This document shows, piece after piece, positions 8,741 to 16,803 of a DNA stretch of 41,087 nucleotides (position 1 is its first letter; the number at the start of each line of letters is the position of its first letter). The notes below the pieces were generated by a model that saw nothing but the letters and a program-made list of their open reading frames with translations, did not search any database and was not told where the DNA came from. Source of the stretch: Kiloniellaceae bacterium (lineage in GTDB: Bacteria; Pseudomonadota; Alphaproteobacteria; Kiloniellales; J153). The stretch spans positions 1-41,087 of the forward strand of contig JAJFGO010000113.1 in the NCBI GenBank assembly GCA_021776095.1. Direction: 5' to 3'. The position numbers and the translations under genes are program-made.

Positions 8741-8995
8741 TTAAAAAGTTTCTCCACCGATAAGTATACCATCAACATTAATAGTTACAACACCGGACTC
8801 GTTAATTGCGGCCCCACCCGACATATTCTGACCAACAGGGACATTACCAGCATTACCAACATAAATATTACCTTGCGCTAGAGTTGCGTCAAGCTCTGCG
8901 TCAAGACCTGCGTTAATTTGGAGAATAACGCGGTTTAGCCTATCAGCTATATCAAAGGCATTTTGCGGCCCTGTTAAAAAAGGTATGCTAGACAT
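8741..8995 (-). CDS. Short tail appendage protein (84 aa)
   Basis: The N-terminal helix FDIADRLNRVILQINAGLDAELDATL resembles the helical starts of neighbouring appendage genes. The remainder is a mini shaft (GNIYVGNAGNVPVGQ, SGVVTINVDG) ending in GGETF, the same last residues as the 342-residue fibre next to it. It may be a real short appendage or a remnant of a longer fibre left by recombination. The reading frame is intact and closely spaced. Confidence 0.6.
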   Translation of the reverse strand: MSSIPFLTGPQNAFDIADRLNRVILQINAGLDAELDATLAQGNIYVGNAGNVPVGQNMSGGAAINESGVVTINVDGILIGGETF

Positions 8996-9010
8996 ATGTC
9001 GCCTCCTATA

Positions 9011-9763
9011 TTATATCAAATTAACCCAAAGACCGTTTTCATAGCCCTCGAATTTATTGGTCGTGTCGTTGTAACGGAGCATACCGTTCACAGGAACGCC
9101 GGGTCTTTCTGCCGTTGTTCCGGACGGTAAATCAAGAAACCCGGTACTGGAGAAGGTGTTATCAGACGACAGGATTGCCGCTCCTGCTGCTGTGACATTT
9201 GTTGTATCAGTTACGTCTGCAAGCGCCTCGATGCCGCCAAGCTTGGTCACGGCAGCATCGTTGAAAGCGTTCGTGTCAGCGTTGTTCTCGTAGGCTGTCT
9301 TCACATCCGCATCTGACATATCACCTGAGTTCGTACCAGATGTATTGCCGAGCGTAGTGATATCAGCAGCCGTAACGAATTTATTTGTCGTGGCGGCATC
9401 TGATATATCGTCAGCATCGAGCGAGTCAAGAACAGCCAATGCACCAAGATCACCAACCTCTACGGTCGTATTCAGCCAGACAGCCGCCGTAGGCGTTGCA
9501 TCCATACAACGGTAAGCCTCGTTCGGAGATGTTGTTGTGTCCAGCCAGAAGCTACCCACCTCGAATGCGCCATTACTGCCTGTGTTCGCGCTGTCATCGT
9601 TGGCATCGGGGGCGCTCGTACCGTCAAGCTTGTTCGGATGAGTTGATGTTGCTATTAAATCAGACAGCGTCACATCCACGATATTTACAGCGTTGATTGT
9701 CTCATTAAGCTTGTTCGCCCATTGCGCCGGGGATTCCGGTAGTGTGATTAAATCTATTGCCAT
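9011..9763 (-). CDS. Tail appendage/fibre protein (250 aa)
   Basis: The N-terminal helix AQWANKLNETINAVN is an adaptor-like motif common at the start of phage appendage proteins. The middle has Asp/Ala/Thr-rich low-complexity coiled parts (LDADDISDAATTNKFVTAAD). The C-terminus has the widespread tail module GTTAERPGVPVNGMLRYN, then TNKFEGYENGLWVNL. Probably a trimeric fibre or appendage tip. Neighbours are all fibre-like. Confidence 0.7.
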   Translation of the reverse strand: MAIDLITLPESPAQWANKLNETINAVNIVDVTLSDLIATSTHPNKLDGTSAPDANDDSANTGSNGAFEVGSFWLDTTTSPNEAYRCMDATPTAAVWLNTTVEVGDLGALAVLDSLDADDISDAATTNKFVTAADITTLGNTSGTNSGDMSDADVKTAYENNADTNAFNDAAVTKLGGIEALADVTDTTNVTAAGAAILSSDNTFSSTGFLDLPSGTTAERPGVPVNGMLRYNDTTNKFEGYENGLWVNLI

Positions 9764-9793
9764 TTTTATTCTCCTTGCTGTGAATATTATATA

Positions 9794-11065
9794 TTAATAA
9801 GTTGTGAAAGTTAAGTATGATGTCGCTATATCCGTTCTGTCGTAGGATGGTATAGTTGTCCCGACTGACCATGTGTCACCATCATCATCACTTGTGTATA
9901 TAGGACCGCCTAGATTTGATACTAAGCACACAACATTTCCATCCCATCCAATAGCCCCCCAAGCCTCCCCTGTTGGGGCAAATTTTGATGACCAACTAAC
10001 CCCATCAACCGATACAGCGATCCTGTCTCCCTGCTCAACTGCCATAAACACACTTTCGTTCCAGACGAAGTTGTTCCATTGGCCGCTTTTAGGTAGGACA
10101 TTAACTCTGAAAGTCCAGTTTATACCATCAGGGGACGTAACAACATCATCTATACCAAAAGCACCACCATCGCCACCTACCGCCACAAATGTTGATCCGT
10201 TCCAAGCCACTTGCCTGTACTGAATATCTGATAATCCAGGGACAGTTCTTTCAGTCCAGTTCTCGCCATCAGGAGATGTGTAGCATCTTTTTCCATCATT
10301 CTGATCCATAGTCACCCATAAAGATCCGTTCCAAGCAAGTCCTCTAAAGTTGGTGGTTACTGGCATACTTCCGAATGTCCAGTTTATACCATCAGTTGAC
10401 TTCATCCATGAAGATGTTGGTATACTTGACACGACTAAAAAATAAGATCCATTCCACCCCATTGCTGTCCAGAGTCTTGTTATAGGTAATGTAGCGGACA
10501 CCCAATCCTTTCCGTTATCAGAGTACGCCGCAGCAGGTGAGTTGAAGCTAATAGCTGAGAACCTAGAGCCGTTCCAATCCGAGAAAACCCAATTAGAGTT
10601 GGATGGCATTGTTCTATCATTCCATTCAAGTCCGTTAGCTGATGATGCTAACAGCACCCCGTTACCTCCTGTGACAACAAAGTTCTCAGTAGTCCCTGAT
10701 GCGTTGTCGTTAATCTGATCAACAAGATGCTGAAAATTCTCATTAACATCATCAGCGTCATTGAGTGTCTTGTTTTTAATAATATTGGGAAATTCATTAA
10801 CAATAGGAGTTGCGGCAGCAACAGCTCTGCTGTTTACCTGACCTCTAATGAACTGAAAATTAGCCATTATCTTATTAGCATCAGTAATCTCACCCTCGGT
10901 AAGATTACGGAACGGCAAGGCTCCGATGATAGGCTCAGACAGCGCCGTAGCATTGTTGTTAACATCACTGATAATATGGTCAAAATTAGCAATGACCTCG
11001 GTAGACTCCATGACGTTGCCTGCGCCGTTGACGAATATATTAGGTACTGTTGATGTAATAGCCAT
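9794..11065 (-). CDS. Propeller-type receptor-binding appendage (WNGS/SPDG repeats)
   Basis: 423 residues. The first ~120 contain three tandem copies of a helical unit ANFxxIxxxVNxxA (VIANFDHIISDVNNNA, IMANFQFIRGQVNSRA, VNENFQHLVDQINDNA). From ~130 there are about six or seven blades that pair a WNGS-type turn (DWNGSRF, GWNGSYF, AWNGSLW, AWNGSTF) with an Asp-box-like S-x-D/N-G-x-x-W (SPDGENW, STDGINW, SVDGVSW). This predicts a sialidase-like beta-propeller head on a helical adaptor. No catalytic set is evident, so glycan binding rather than cleavage is favoured. It overlaps the nozzle gene by one base. Confidence 0.7.
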   Translation of the reverse strand: MAITSTVPNIFVNGAGNVMESTEVIANFDHIISDVNNNATALSEPIIGALPFRNLTEGEITDANKIMANFQFIRGQVNSRAVAAATPIVNEFPNIIKNKTLNDADDVNENFQHLVDQINDNASGTTENFVVTGGNGVLLASSANGLEWNDRTMPSNSNWVFSDWNGSRFSAISFNSPAAAYSDNGKDWVSATLPITRLWTAMGWNGSYFLVVSSIPTSSWMKSTDGINWTFGSMPVTTNFRGLAWNGSLWVTMDQNDGKRCYTSPDGENWTERTVPGLSDIQYRQVAWNGSTFVAVGGDGGAFGIDDVVTSPDGINWTFRVNVLPKSGQWNNFVWNESVFMAVEQGDRIAVSVDGVSWSSKFAPTGEAWGAIGWDGNVVCLVSNLGGPIYTSDDDGDTWSVGTTIPSYDRTDIATSYLTFTTY

Positions 11066-12663
11066 TATCTCAGCCTCATATCCCCTCTGGCTTGGTATCT
11101 ATTTGACCATGAGCCTATTTTAAATCCGTTCACGGCATTGCCGCTTGCGCTGAATGTTGCCTGAGAGAAGGAGAGGATATTAGGCCACGGAACCCTGATG
11201 TCTTGGTAAAGCGTTATGTCACCGCCCCACTGAGATTGCCCCCAAGATGTTACGCCCCAAGCCGAGAAATTAACATCTATGGTTTTTGATGCGTTTGCCA
11301 GCAAGTCACCGTCCTCGTTCTCGGCAAAGAAGTTAACAGTGCCACCCTCTTTGCTGAACTGAAGCCCCACGGATGACTCGACAATAGACCACTCGTTCAT
11401 TGTTGAACCGCTTGGGGACAGGACGGTCTCATACAGATATTCAATGGTCACACCGTTCTCGATGTATGAGCTGCTATCCAGAGGCACTATATCGCTCTGC
11501 CATAACTGATTGTCTATGCCCTGCGGGGTTATAACAAAAGACCCAGCCCAAGGCTCTACCAGAGCTGCCGGAAAAGTATGAGGCCCTGACCAGTTTTGAA
11601 GGTCAGTGTTATACCACCAGTCCTGAAAGGGAAGCGTAGGAATAAAGCTGTTCTGAGTGTTGACGCGGTAGGTGTTGATGTTAAACCCCGCTGAGATGCG
11701 GCTCGGTTCAAGGGAGTTGATGAACGGCACAGAGATGCCAGCGCCATCAGCGCCTATCACAGGGCTAACGTCACCTCCCAAAGAGATGTTCCTGATACCG
11801 TGCTGTGATGTGAACATAAGGCCAAATGGTGTTGGCTGTATAGACAGGGGCGATAATGTTCCGATGCCTGTTGCCACCTCAGAGTTAAGTAAGGTATTCA
11901 GCGCGATGTCACCAGTGATCTGATTGATAGACTTTGCCTTGAAGACCATAAGGGCTTCCACAGACCCGGCAGTAACGGATGACAGAGGTATTTTACCCTT
12001 ACCGATTATAACGCTGTCATCACCTATCGTTACGCTCTGTGTCGCATTTGTTATTGTATCTGGAACCAAATTGTCACTGAAATACTCAGTATTACCTACA
12101 GAGTACCAAGCCCTGTTTGCGAACTCCTCAACGGCTACAGGTACTCCGGGCAGCGGGTTTACTGATGTCTGCGCTGCTGTCCATGACGGAGCGCCGGAGA
12201 TATCAAGGAACCCAACAGGAGCACCTGACAAGAACCCCTGATGGGTAAATATGACCGTAGTGCCTACAACCGCTATTGTGGGAGGTATCCACGTTCCTGA
12301 TGAGCTTTCCGAGGCTGGAGTGTTGCCTGCTGTTATGCCGGAGATCGCAGTAAACGTGCCGCTATCAAGATTGTATATAAACGGTACGTCCTTGCCTCCG
12401 GGCGATGACGTAGCGATAAAGCCGTAAACCTTATCCCCAACGACCTTGTACGCCGGGATAAAACCCGGATTGCTAATACCGCTTGTGGAAAAATCCGTAA
12501 GGAGAACCGATGCTGGCCTTGGTACGTAAATGCCTCTGGTGCTGGGATCAGGGACCAGATTGACCAAATTCCTCATCGCGCCCTGCAATACATTGGCGGC
12601 ATCAACTGCGTCAGTTACGCCCGATGGGACCCATACGATTGGTTTTTGTTTTCGTAATGCCAT
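11065..12663 (-). CDS. Tail nozzle / DNA-stabilisation-type protein (532 aa)
   Basis: Follows the adaptor gene by 9 bases and precedes the fibres, the position of the nozzle (T7 gp12 / P22 gp10 equivalents). Beta-rich throughout. The C-terminus SFSQATFSASGNAVNGFKIG, followed by SNRYQARGDMRL, is a recognisable ending of this nozzle-like group in N4-gp56-capsid podophages. No signal peptide or enzyme motif. Assignment rests on gene order plus the C-terminal pattern; the exact family name is uncertain. Confidence 0.7.
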   Translation of the reverse strand: MALRKQKPIVWVPSGVTDAVDAANVLQGAMRNLVNLVPDPSTRGIYVPRPASVLLTDFSTSGISNPGFIPAYKVVGDKVYGFIATSSPGGKDVPFIYNLDSGTFTAISGITAGNTPASESSSGTWIPPTIAVVGTTVIFTHQGFLSGAPVGFLDISGAPSWTAAQTSVNPLPGVPVAVEEFANRAWYSVGNTEYFSDNLVPDTITNATQSVTIGDDSVIIGKGKIPLSSVTAGSVEALMVFKAKSINQITGDIALNTLLNSEVATGIGTLSPLSIQPTPFGLMFTSQHGIRNISLGGDVSPVIGADGAGISVPFINSLEPSRISAGFNINTYRVNTQNSFIPTLPFQDWWYNTDLQNWSGPHTFPAALVEPWAGSFVITPQGIDNQLWQSDIVPLDSSSYIENGVTIEYLYETVLSPSGSTMNEWSIVESSVGLQFSKEGGTVNFFAENEDGDLLANASKTIDVNFSAWGVTSWGQSQWGGDITLYQDIRVPWPNILSFSQATFSASGNAVNGFKIGSWSNRYQARGDMRLR

Positions 12664-12672
12664 TGATATGCC

Positions 12673-13368
12673 TTAGAACGGATCTTGTTTCGTACTAGGA
12701 AGATCGCCTCTCCCCGCGAAGTTCTTACTGTCAAGCTTGATAGTCTCGGCATATCCCTGCCTGTCGTCTTTCATCTTTAGGTACTTGGTGAGTATCTGCT
12801 CGGCCTTGAACTCCATCCTCTCGGCCCGGTCATCATCGTAATCAGACAGAAGGATGGCTTGTGTGGCCTTCACCAGATACTCGGATATAGGAAACCAAGG
12901 AACATTAGTGCTGTTTGCCGGGTCTGGCTCTTGTGGGCTTGCGCTGTAATAAGGGAACTCAATCTCATAAGGCGCGTTCGGAGGAGGCCAGAAGAACACG
13001 TTCTTGCCGGAGTCACTGATATCCGTAGCGAACACCTGCGGGTATGTCGTGAAGCCCTGACCCGTGAACTGCTTCTTTAGAAGCGGTAATGGGACCTGAA
13101 ACAGCACGTAAGGAACGCCGTTAACAATAAACCGCGTTTCCCTGAATACGTGCCTTAGATAGTCTGCTGGTAAAGGATACGGACCTTCTGGAGGAGATAC
13201 CGAATTAGTCGTTACGGTGAAGCCATCATTGTGGCGAAGGTCAAAATTGTAAAACTCTGCCAAGTTAGCCAAGACCATGTTCAGGGCTTCACCTGCTTGG
13301 TCAAGAAACCCCGGCACTTTAGCGCCTTGGGCTGCTCTCAATACAATCTGCTGGAATGTTAAAGCCAT
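12673..13368 (-). CDS. Head-to-tail adaptor-type protein (231 aa)
   Basis: Starts with a helix TFQQIVLRAAQGAKVPG, then ALNMVLANLAEFYNFDLR and a YPLPADYLRHVFRE motif. The FFWPPPNAPYEIEFPYY strand and the final helix (EYLVKATQAILLSDYDDDRAERMEFKAEQILTKYLK in part) match the helical-bundle-plus-beta organisation of podophage gatekeeper/adaptor proteins (T7 gp11 / P22 gp4 role). It lies directly upstream of the nozzle gene, as expected for a connector component. Function inferred from pattern and order. Confidence 0.65.
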   Translation of the reverse strand: MALTFQQIVLRAAQGAKVPGFLDQAGEALNMVLANLAEFYNFDLRHNDGFTVTTNSVSPPEGPYPLPADYLRHVFRETRFIVNGVPYVLFQVPLPLLKKQFTGQGFTTYPQVFATDISDSGKNVFFWPPPNAPYEIEFPYYSASPQEPDPANSTNVPWFPISEYLVKATQAILLSDYDDDRAERMEFKAEQILTKYLKMKDDRQGYAETIKLDSKNFAGRGDLPSTKQDPF

Positions 13369-13383
13369 TTAAACCTACCCTTA

Positions 13384-13878
13384 TTAGGCAGACTTATCTG
13401 CCTCTCCCTGTTCAACTTCGCCTTGAGCTTCAGCAACGAGCGCTTCTGCTTCTATCAAACTTTTCTTATAACCCTCAAGGTCAGCTTGCCATCCTGCGAT
13501 GTTAACCATAAGCTGCTTGCGCTTTTGTGCCTGAGCTTCCTTAAGTTTTACTTTACCTTGTTTGTCACTGTTTTTCCAGCCTGCTTCTGCCGCCTCGTCA
13601 GACATCCTGATCTGCTCGGCAGTATTATCAATGCTCTTTTTGCAATAAGCAATCTGCTCTTTGTAAAAAGGTATCTCGCCAATAATACGCTGGCGCTGAA
13701 CACAGTACATGATGTTATCAAGGATCTTGTTTGTCTCACGCCTTGATAGGTTTCCAGGTATCTGTGTTGCCATAGCAAGCTCAGAACCATCTTTTCCCGA
13801 ACCTACGATACCCTTCAGTGAGATGTTCACTGGTGGGCTTTCAAATGCTTCTTCTAATTTTTCTGCTGCGGAACTCAT
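13384..13878 (-). CDS. Coiled-coil virion-morphogenesis protein (164 aa)
   Basis: Highly charged and mostly helical from residue ~45, with a long Lys/Glu/Ala coiled coil (about 75-160). There is no enzyme motif, signal peptide or Cys pair. Its ATG overlaps the stop of the preceding gene by 4 bases, so it is translationally coupled in the capsid/connector operon. It could be a head-completion or assembly factor; the family is not recognised. Confidence 0.7.
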   Translation of the reverse strand: MSSAAEKLEEAFESPPVNISLKGIVGSGKDGSELAMATQIPGNLSRRETNKILDNIMYCVQRQRIIGEIPFYKEQIAYCKKSIDNTAEQIRMSDEAAEAGWKNSDKQGKVKLKEAQAQKRKQLMVNIAGWQADLEGYKKSLIEAEALVAEAQGEVEQGEADKSA

Positions 13879-14591
13879 ACTGCTACTACCCCTCCCGGCT
13901 TAACTGAACCACCACCAGCCTGCACCGGACCCGATGCAAAACCTTCGCGCTCAACCAAACCATATTCGTTTTTGTTGTTGTTACCTTTACGGATGGCCTC
14001 TTGAACGTGGCCGCGATACTCCGTATCCCTCATCCCTTTAGCGACACTCTCAGGAATATCATATGTATGCCCATGGAAGTATTGCTTAAAGTTGATCAAA
14101 TGGAACGCCGCAGATGACGCTAAATTCACCTTATGCCTTACCATTTTCTCTTTCGTGTTGATGCCCTGCTTCGCATCTTCCTTGGCCTTTGCTTTAGCCA
14201 GCTCAGACTTCATGAAGTTTTCTTTAGCGTCCTTGATGGCATCTTCTTTCGCCATCTTCTTTGCTTCAGCGATGATCTTCGCCTTCTGCTCATCGGAAAG
14301 TAAGATGTATTCCTCTGGAGCTTCTGCGTTGCCCTCAACATCCTCTGCCGGGCTCGCCTCATCAACGAACTCGACTTCGGATGCCTCTGCACCATCAGAA
14401 ATTTCACTATCACCTGGAATGTCGAAGTCTGCCTCGACATCAGGCTCACCAGCAACATCCATTACAGGCTGAATACCCTCAAGCTCTGAGTCCAGAACTT
14501 CAGGATTGTATTCCTTCTCAACGGTTTTTGCTGGTGTCTTATCAGTGGAGCCGCCCTTATTGGAGGCTCCACCCTTTTTCCCTTTAGCCAT
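13875..14591 (-). CDS. Acidic/basic capsid-associated protein (238 aa)
   Basis: A Lys/Gly-rich start (MAKGKKGGASNKGG) is followed by a very acidic stretch (about 30-95), a Lys/Ala/Glu helix (about 100-150) and a small globular C-terminus (FKQYFHGHTYDIPESVAKGM, EYRGHVQEAI). The last part has the look of a small structural domain found next to N4-gp56-type capsid genes. It lies 35 bases downstream of the capsid gene. Possibly a minor capsid or decoration protein; not proven. Confidence 0.65.
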   Translation of the reverse strand: MAKGKKGGASNKGGSTDKTPAKTVEKEYNPEVLDSELEGIQPVMDVAGEPDVEADFDIPGDSEISDGAEASEVEFVDEASPAEDVEGNAEAPEEYILLSDEQKAKIIAEAKKMAKEDAIKDAKENFMKSELAKAKAKEDAKQGINTKEKMVRHKVNLASSAAFHLINFKQYFHGHTYDIPESVAKGMRDTEYRGHVQEAIRKGNNNKNEYGLVEREGFASGPVQAGGGSVKPGGVVAV

Positions 14592-14626
14592 TAAATTACC
14601 CCTTTATTTAATGCTTCAGTCCATTA

Positions 14627-15970
14627 TTAGACGAAGTTTATTGGAAATGCTGTACCTGATTCGATACGTGCCATGAACGTGTTGTTCAGTATAATAGTAC
14701 CGTAGAACACCTTCCAGCCAGCAGTCAAGAGCTGGTTCAGCGGATCAGACTTATCAGCCTTATCAAGGTATGTATATTTCATACCTGACAGTTCCACTTG
14801 ACCGTATGCGCCGCGTCCGAAGATGAAGCTAGGATACACTGTAACGCCCGTAGCGACTGGTGCTGGAGGCACTTGTGCCAGACCGAGATTGGTAATGGTT
14901 ACAGTTGCGCCAGCAGCCAATTGTGTGGCCTGACCGATCAGAGGGCCTGTAGTCGGGCCTGCTGTGGATAGACCTAAATTAACTGGTGAAGTGGTTGTGC
15001 CGATGTAGACACTGTAAGTGAAACCAGGTGTTGATGGAAGTGTCACATCAACCGATCCAGTTGGACCCGTTACTGTGATACCGGCAGAGACCTGATAGAT
15101 CAGGCTTTCGTACTGGTTCTGAGTGTCTGAGCCTGTGACGATGATGAAGTAATCATCAGATGCCAAAGCACCCGCTGTACCAGCGGAGCCGCTAACAGCA
15201 GCAACACCAGTAAAGCCCGGAACCATGTTTGACTCACAGAAGCGAACTGAGTTCCACTCGCCAATCTCATGGTTATAAAGGCGGTTAACATCGCTACGAG
15301 ACCATGCCGTTTTGATGTCTGTGTCGCCTCTAAGATCAGAGGTGATTGATGGGTGGTTGATGCAGATAAAGTGCTCAAGAACGCGGGGGCTTTTTGAAGC
15401 GTTAGCCCCGCCCATACGAGCATCTTTATTGATATTTGTTTCTTCGGAGCCATCGTAAGCCGGAGCACCCAGAACTCTGAGGATGCCAGTAACTTTAATA
15501 AGCTCTGCACTCGTCATCACATCAGTAGCAAGCAGGTTAAATCGGCTCGCCTTGTTGTTGGCGAACTGAACTTGCGTGCCTGACATCAGTGTGTTGTAAG
15601 TATTGCGCTCCAGTGTCTCACCGGCCTGTAGACCAAGCATTTTAATCAGGTTTTGGAAAGGCGGGTGGAAGACAGTCTCTTCTGCAACATCAGTGATGTT
15701 ACCAAGAGCGCCCCACTGATCAACGACACCTGTGATAGGCTCAAGATCCATCAAAAGTCCTACCGGGGGAACACCTTCGGAAAGTGATGTAAAAGGAAGC
15801 GGTAAACGCTTCAGTCTGATGGCCTTATATGTTCTGCCGCGACCCTTGTCCAATTTGATAGGCTCACCCAATCCATAAGAGACGAGAGTTCGTTGCGCGA
15901 TTGGCAGCAGCTTCTCGTCGAGATAATCCAGAACATCATCTGTATAATTACTTGCTGTATTTGTCGCCAC
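14627..15970 (-). CDS. Major capsid protein, N4-gp56 type, with Ig-like insertion
   Basis: 447 residues, strong GAGAG ribosome site. The N-terminal ~250 and C-terminal ~75 residues follow the N4-gp56 capsid pattern, including SRFLL-type segments, GRGAYGQVEL, KADKSDPLNQ, LTAGWKVFYG and ILNNTFMARIESG. Between about 255 and 375 lies a Thr/Gly/Val-rich beta domain (FIIVTGSDTQNQYESLIYQV, VDVTLPSTPGFTYSVYIGT, AAGATVTITNLG) that reads as an Ig/FN3-like insertion. Such insertions usually project from the capsid surface. The upstream gap carries a promoter-like element overlapped by a palindromic operator-like site. Confidence 0.85.
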   Translation of the reverse strand: MATNTASNYTDDVLDYLDEKLLPIAQRTLVSYGLGEPIKLDKGRGRTYKAIRLKRLPLPFTSLSEGVPPVGLLMDLEPITGVVDQWGALGNITDVAEETVFHPPFQNLIKMLGLQAGETLERNTYNTLMSGTQVQFANNKASRFNLLATDVMTSAELIKVTGILRVLGAPAYDGSEETNINKDARMGGANASKSPRVLEHFICINHPSITSDLRGDTDIKTAWSRSDVNRLYNHEIGEWNSVRFCESNMVPGFTGVAAVSGSAGTAGALASDDYFIIVTGSDTQNQYESLIYQVSAGITVTGPTGSVDVTLPSTPGFTYSVYIGTTTSPVNLGLSTAGPTTGPLIGQATQLAAGATVTITNLGLAQVPPAPVATGVTVYPSFIFGRGAYGQVELSGMKYTYLDKADKSDPLNQLLTAGWKVFYGTIILNNTFMARIESGTAFPINFV

Positions 15971-16006
15971 GATATCTCTCCTTGCTAGAGTATGATTACT
16001 TTAATA

Positions 16007-16023
16007 TTACACTGACAGTATAA
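16007..16023. promoter_or_regulatory. Operator-like palindrome at the capsid promoter (site O3)
   Basis: Read on the minus strand this is TTATACT-GTC-AGTGTAA, one change from the perfect palindrome TTATACT-N3-AGTATAA found twice in the control region (22817-22833 and 22888-22904). It covers the TATACT -10 hexamer of the putative capsid promoter, so a bound repressor would block it. Confidence 0.55.
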
Positions 16024-16045
16024 TCCGAAAAGTCAAGAACGCCAA
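16017..16045 (-). promoter_or_regulatory. Putative sigma70-type promoter for the capsid gene
   Basis: On the minus strand TTGGCG (16040-16045), 17 bases, then TATACT (16017-16022). An alternative pairs TTGACT (16031-16036) with TGTAAT (16006-16011) at 19 bases. The 87-bp gap after the scaffold-like gene is the largest in the head operon and is AT-rich, which fits extra transcription of the capsid gene. Confidence 0.4.
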
Positions 16046-16057
16046 TAGATAAAATTA

Positions 16058-16780
16058 TCAGTAGGCTGTGTGCCTGTTTGCTAACCTTTCATCACGAGCT
16101 GCTCTGTCTGCTTCTACACTGTCCAATGTGTTTGTTTCATCACTAACATCACCACCATTAACTGCCGGGGATGATGTGGATTTTTTCACAGTTCCTTGAG
16201 CCTGCTCAACCTGCCTTGTCGTACCTTTTGATGCGCCTTCCAATAGTTTCTCCCCCAGTAGGTCTTTTAAAATTGTTGCCCTCTTGACATGATTGTACCC
16301 AGCGTTATGTGCTGCCTTCAACCTTTTTTCAACTTCCTCTGAGTGCTCTCTTGCGACCTTGCCCCTGTTGGAGTCCTCCATTGCCATGCGGTTATATTCA
16401 GACTGGTCCCTGCTATCAGCAAGTTCAGCTCTTGTGGAGTCTGCTATTTGACGAAGTTCGTTTTTCTCAATCTCGCTTTGATATTGAAGTCTTTCAGCAG
16501 GAGTCATAGCCTCCAGAGCCTCTCTTTGGGCCTGCTCTTGTCTGACCCTATCCTGATATGTAATTTGCTGAGTTACAACATTCTGGGATGCGTCTGCTCT
16601 TGCCTCAGCAGCTTCAGTTCTCCTCCGAAGATCCTCCATCTCAGCCCTTATGTCTGAGCCATCATCTTCAGCAGGTGGATCGGCAGGGGCTTCTACCCCT
16701 GCCTCACCTGACGGAGCGTTGCCATCAACCTCTATGTCTTCGATAACTTCTTCTTCAACTTCCATTGCTTCTTCACTCAT
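16058..16780 (-). CDS. Scaffolding-type protein (240 aa)
   Basis: Very acidic N-terminus (MSEEAMEVEEEVIEDIEVD), long Glu/Arg/Ala coiled coil (about 45-180), and a short polar C-terminal tail. This composition and the position between portal and major capsid genes are typical of scaffolding proteins of short-tailed phages, which guide procapsid assembly and bind the capsid protein through the C-terminal end. No protease motif is evident. Assignment is by composition and order. Confidence 0.75.
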   Translation of the reverse strand: MSEEAMEVEEEVIEDIEVDGNAPSGEAGVEAPADPPAEDDGSDIRAEMEDLRRRTEAAEARADASQNVVTQQITYQDRVRQEQAQREALEAMTPAERLQYQSEIEKNELRQIADSTRAELADSRDQSEYNRMAMEDSNRGKVAREHSEEVEKRLKAAHNAGYNHVKRATILKDLLGEKLLEGASKGTTRQVEQAQGTVKKSTSSPAVNGGDVSDETNTLDSVEADRAARDERLANRHTAY

Positions 16781-16803
16781 TTGTCTTACCCCTTTTTAGA
16801 TTG

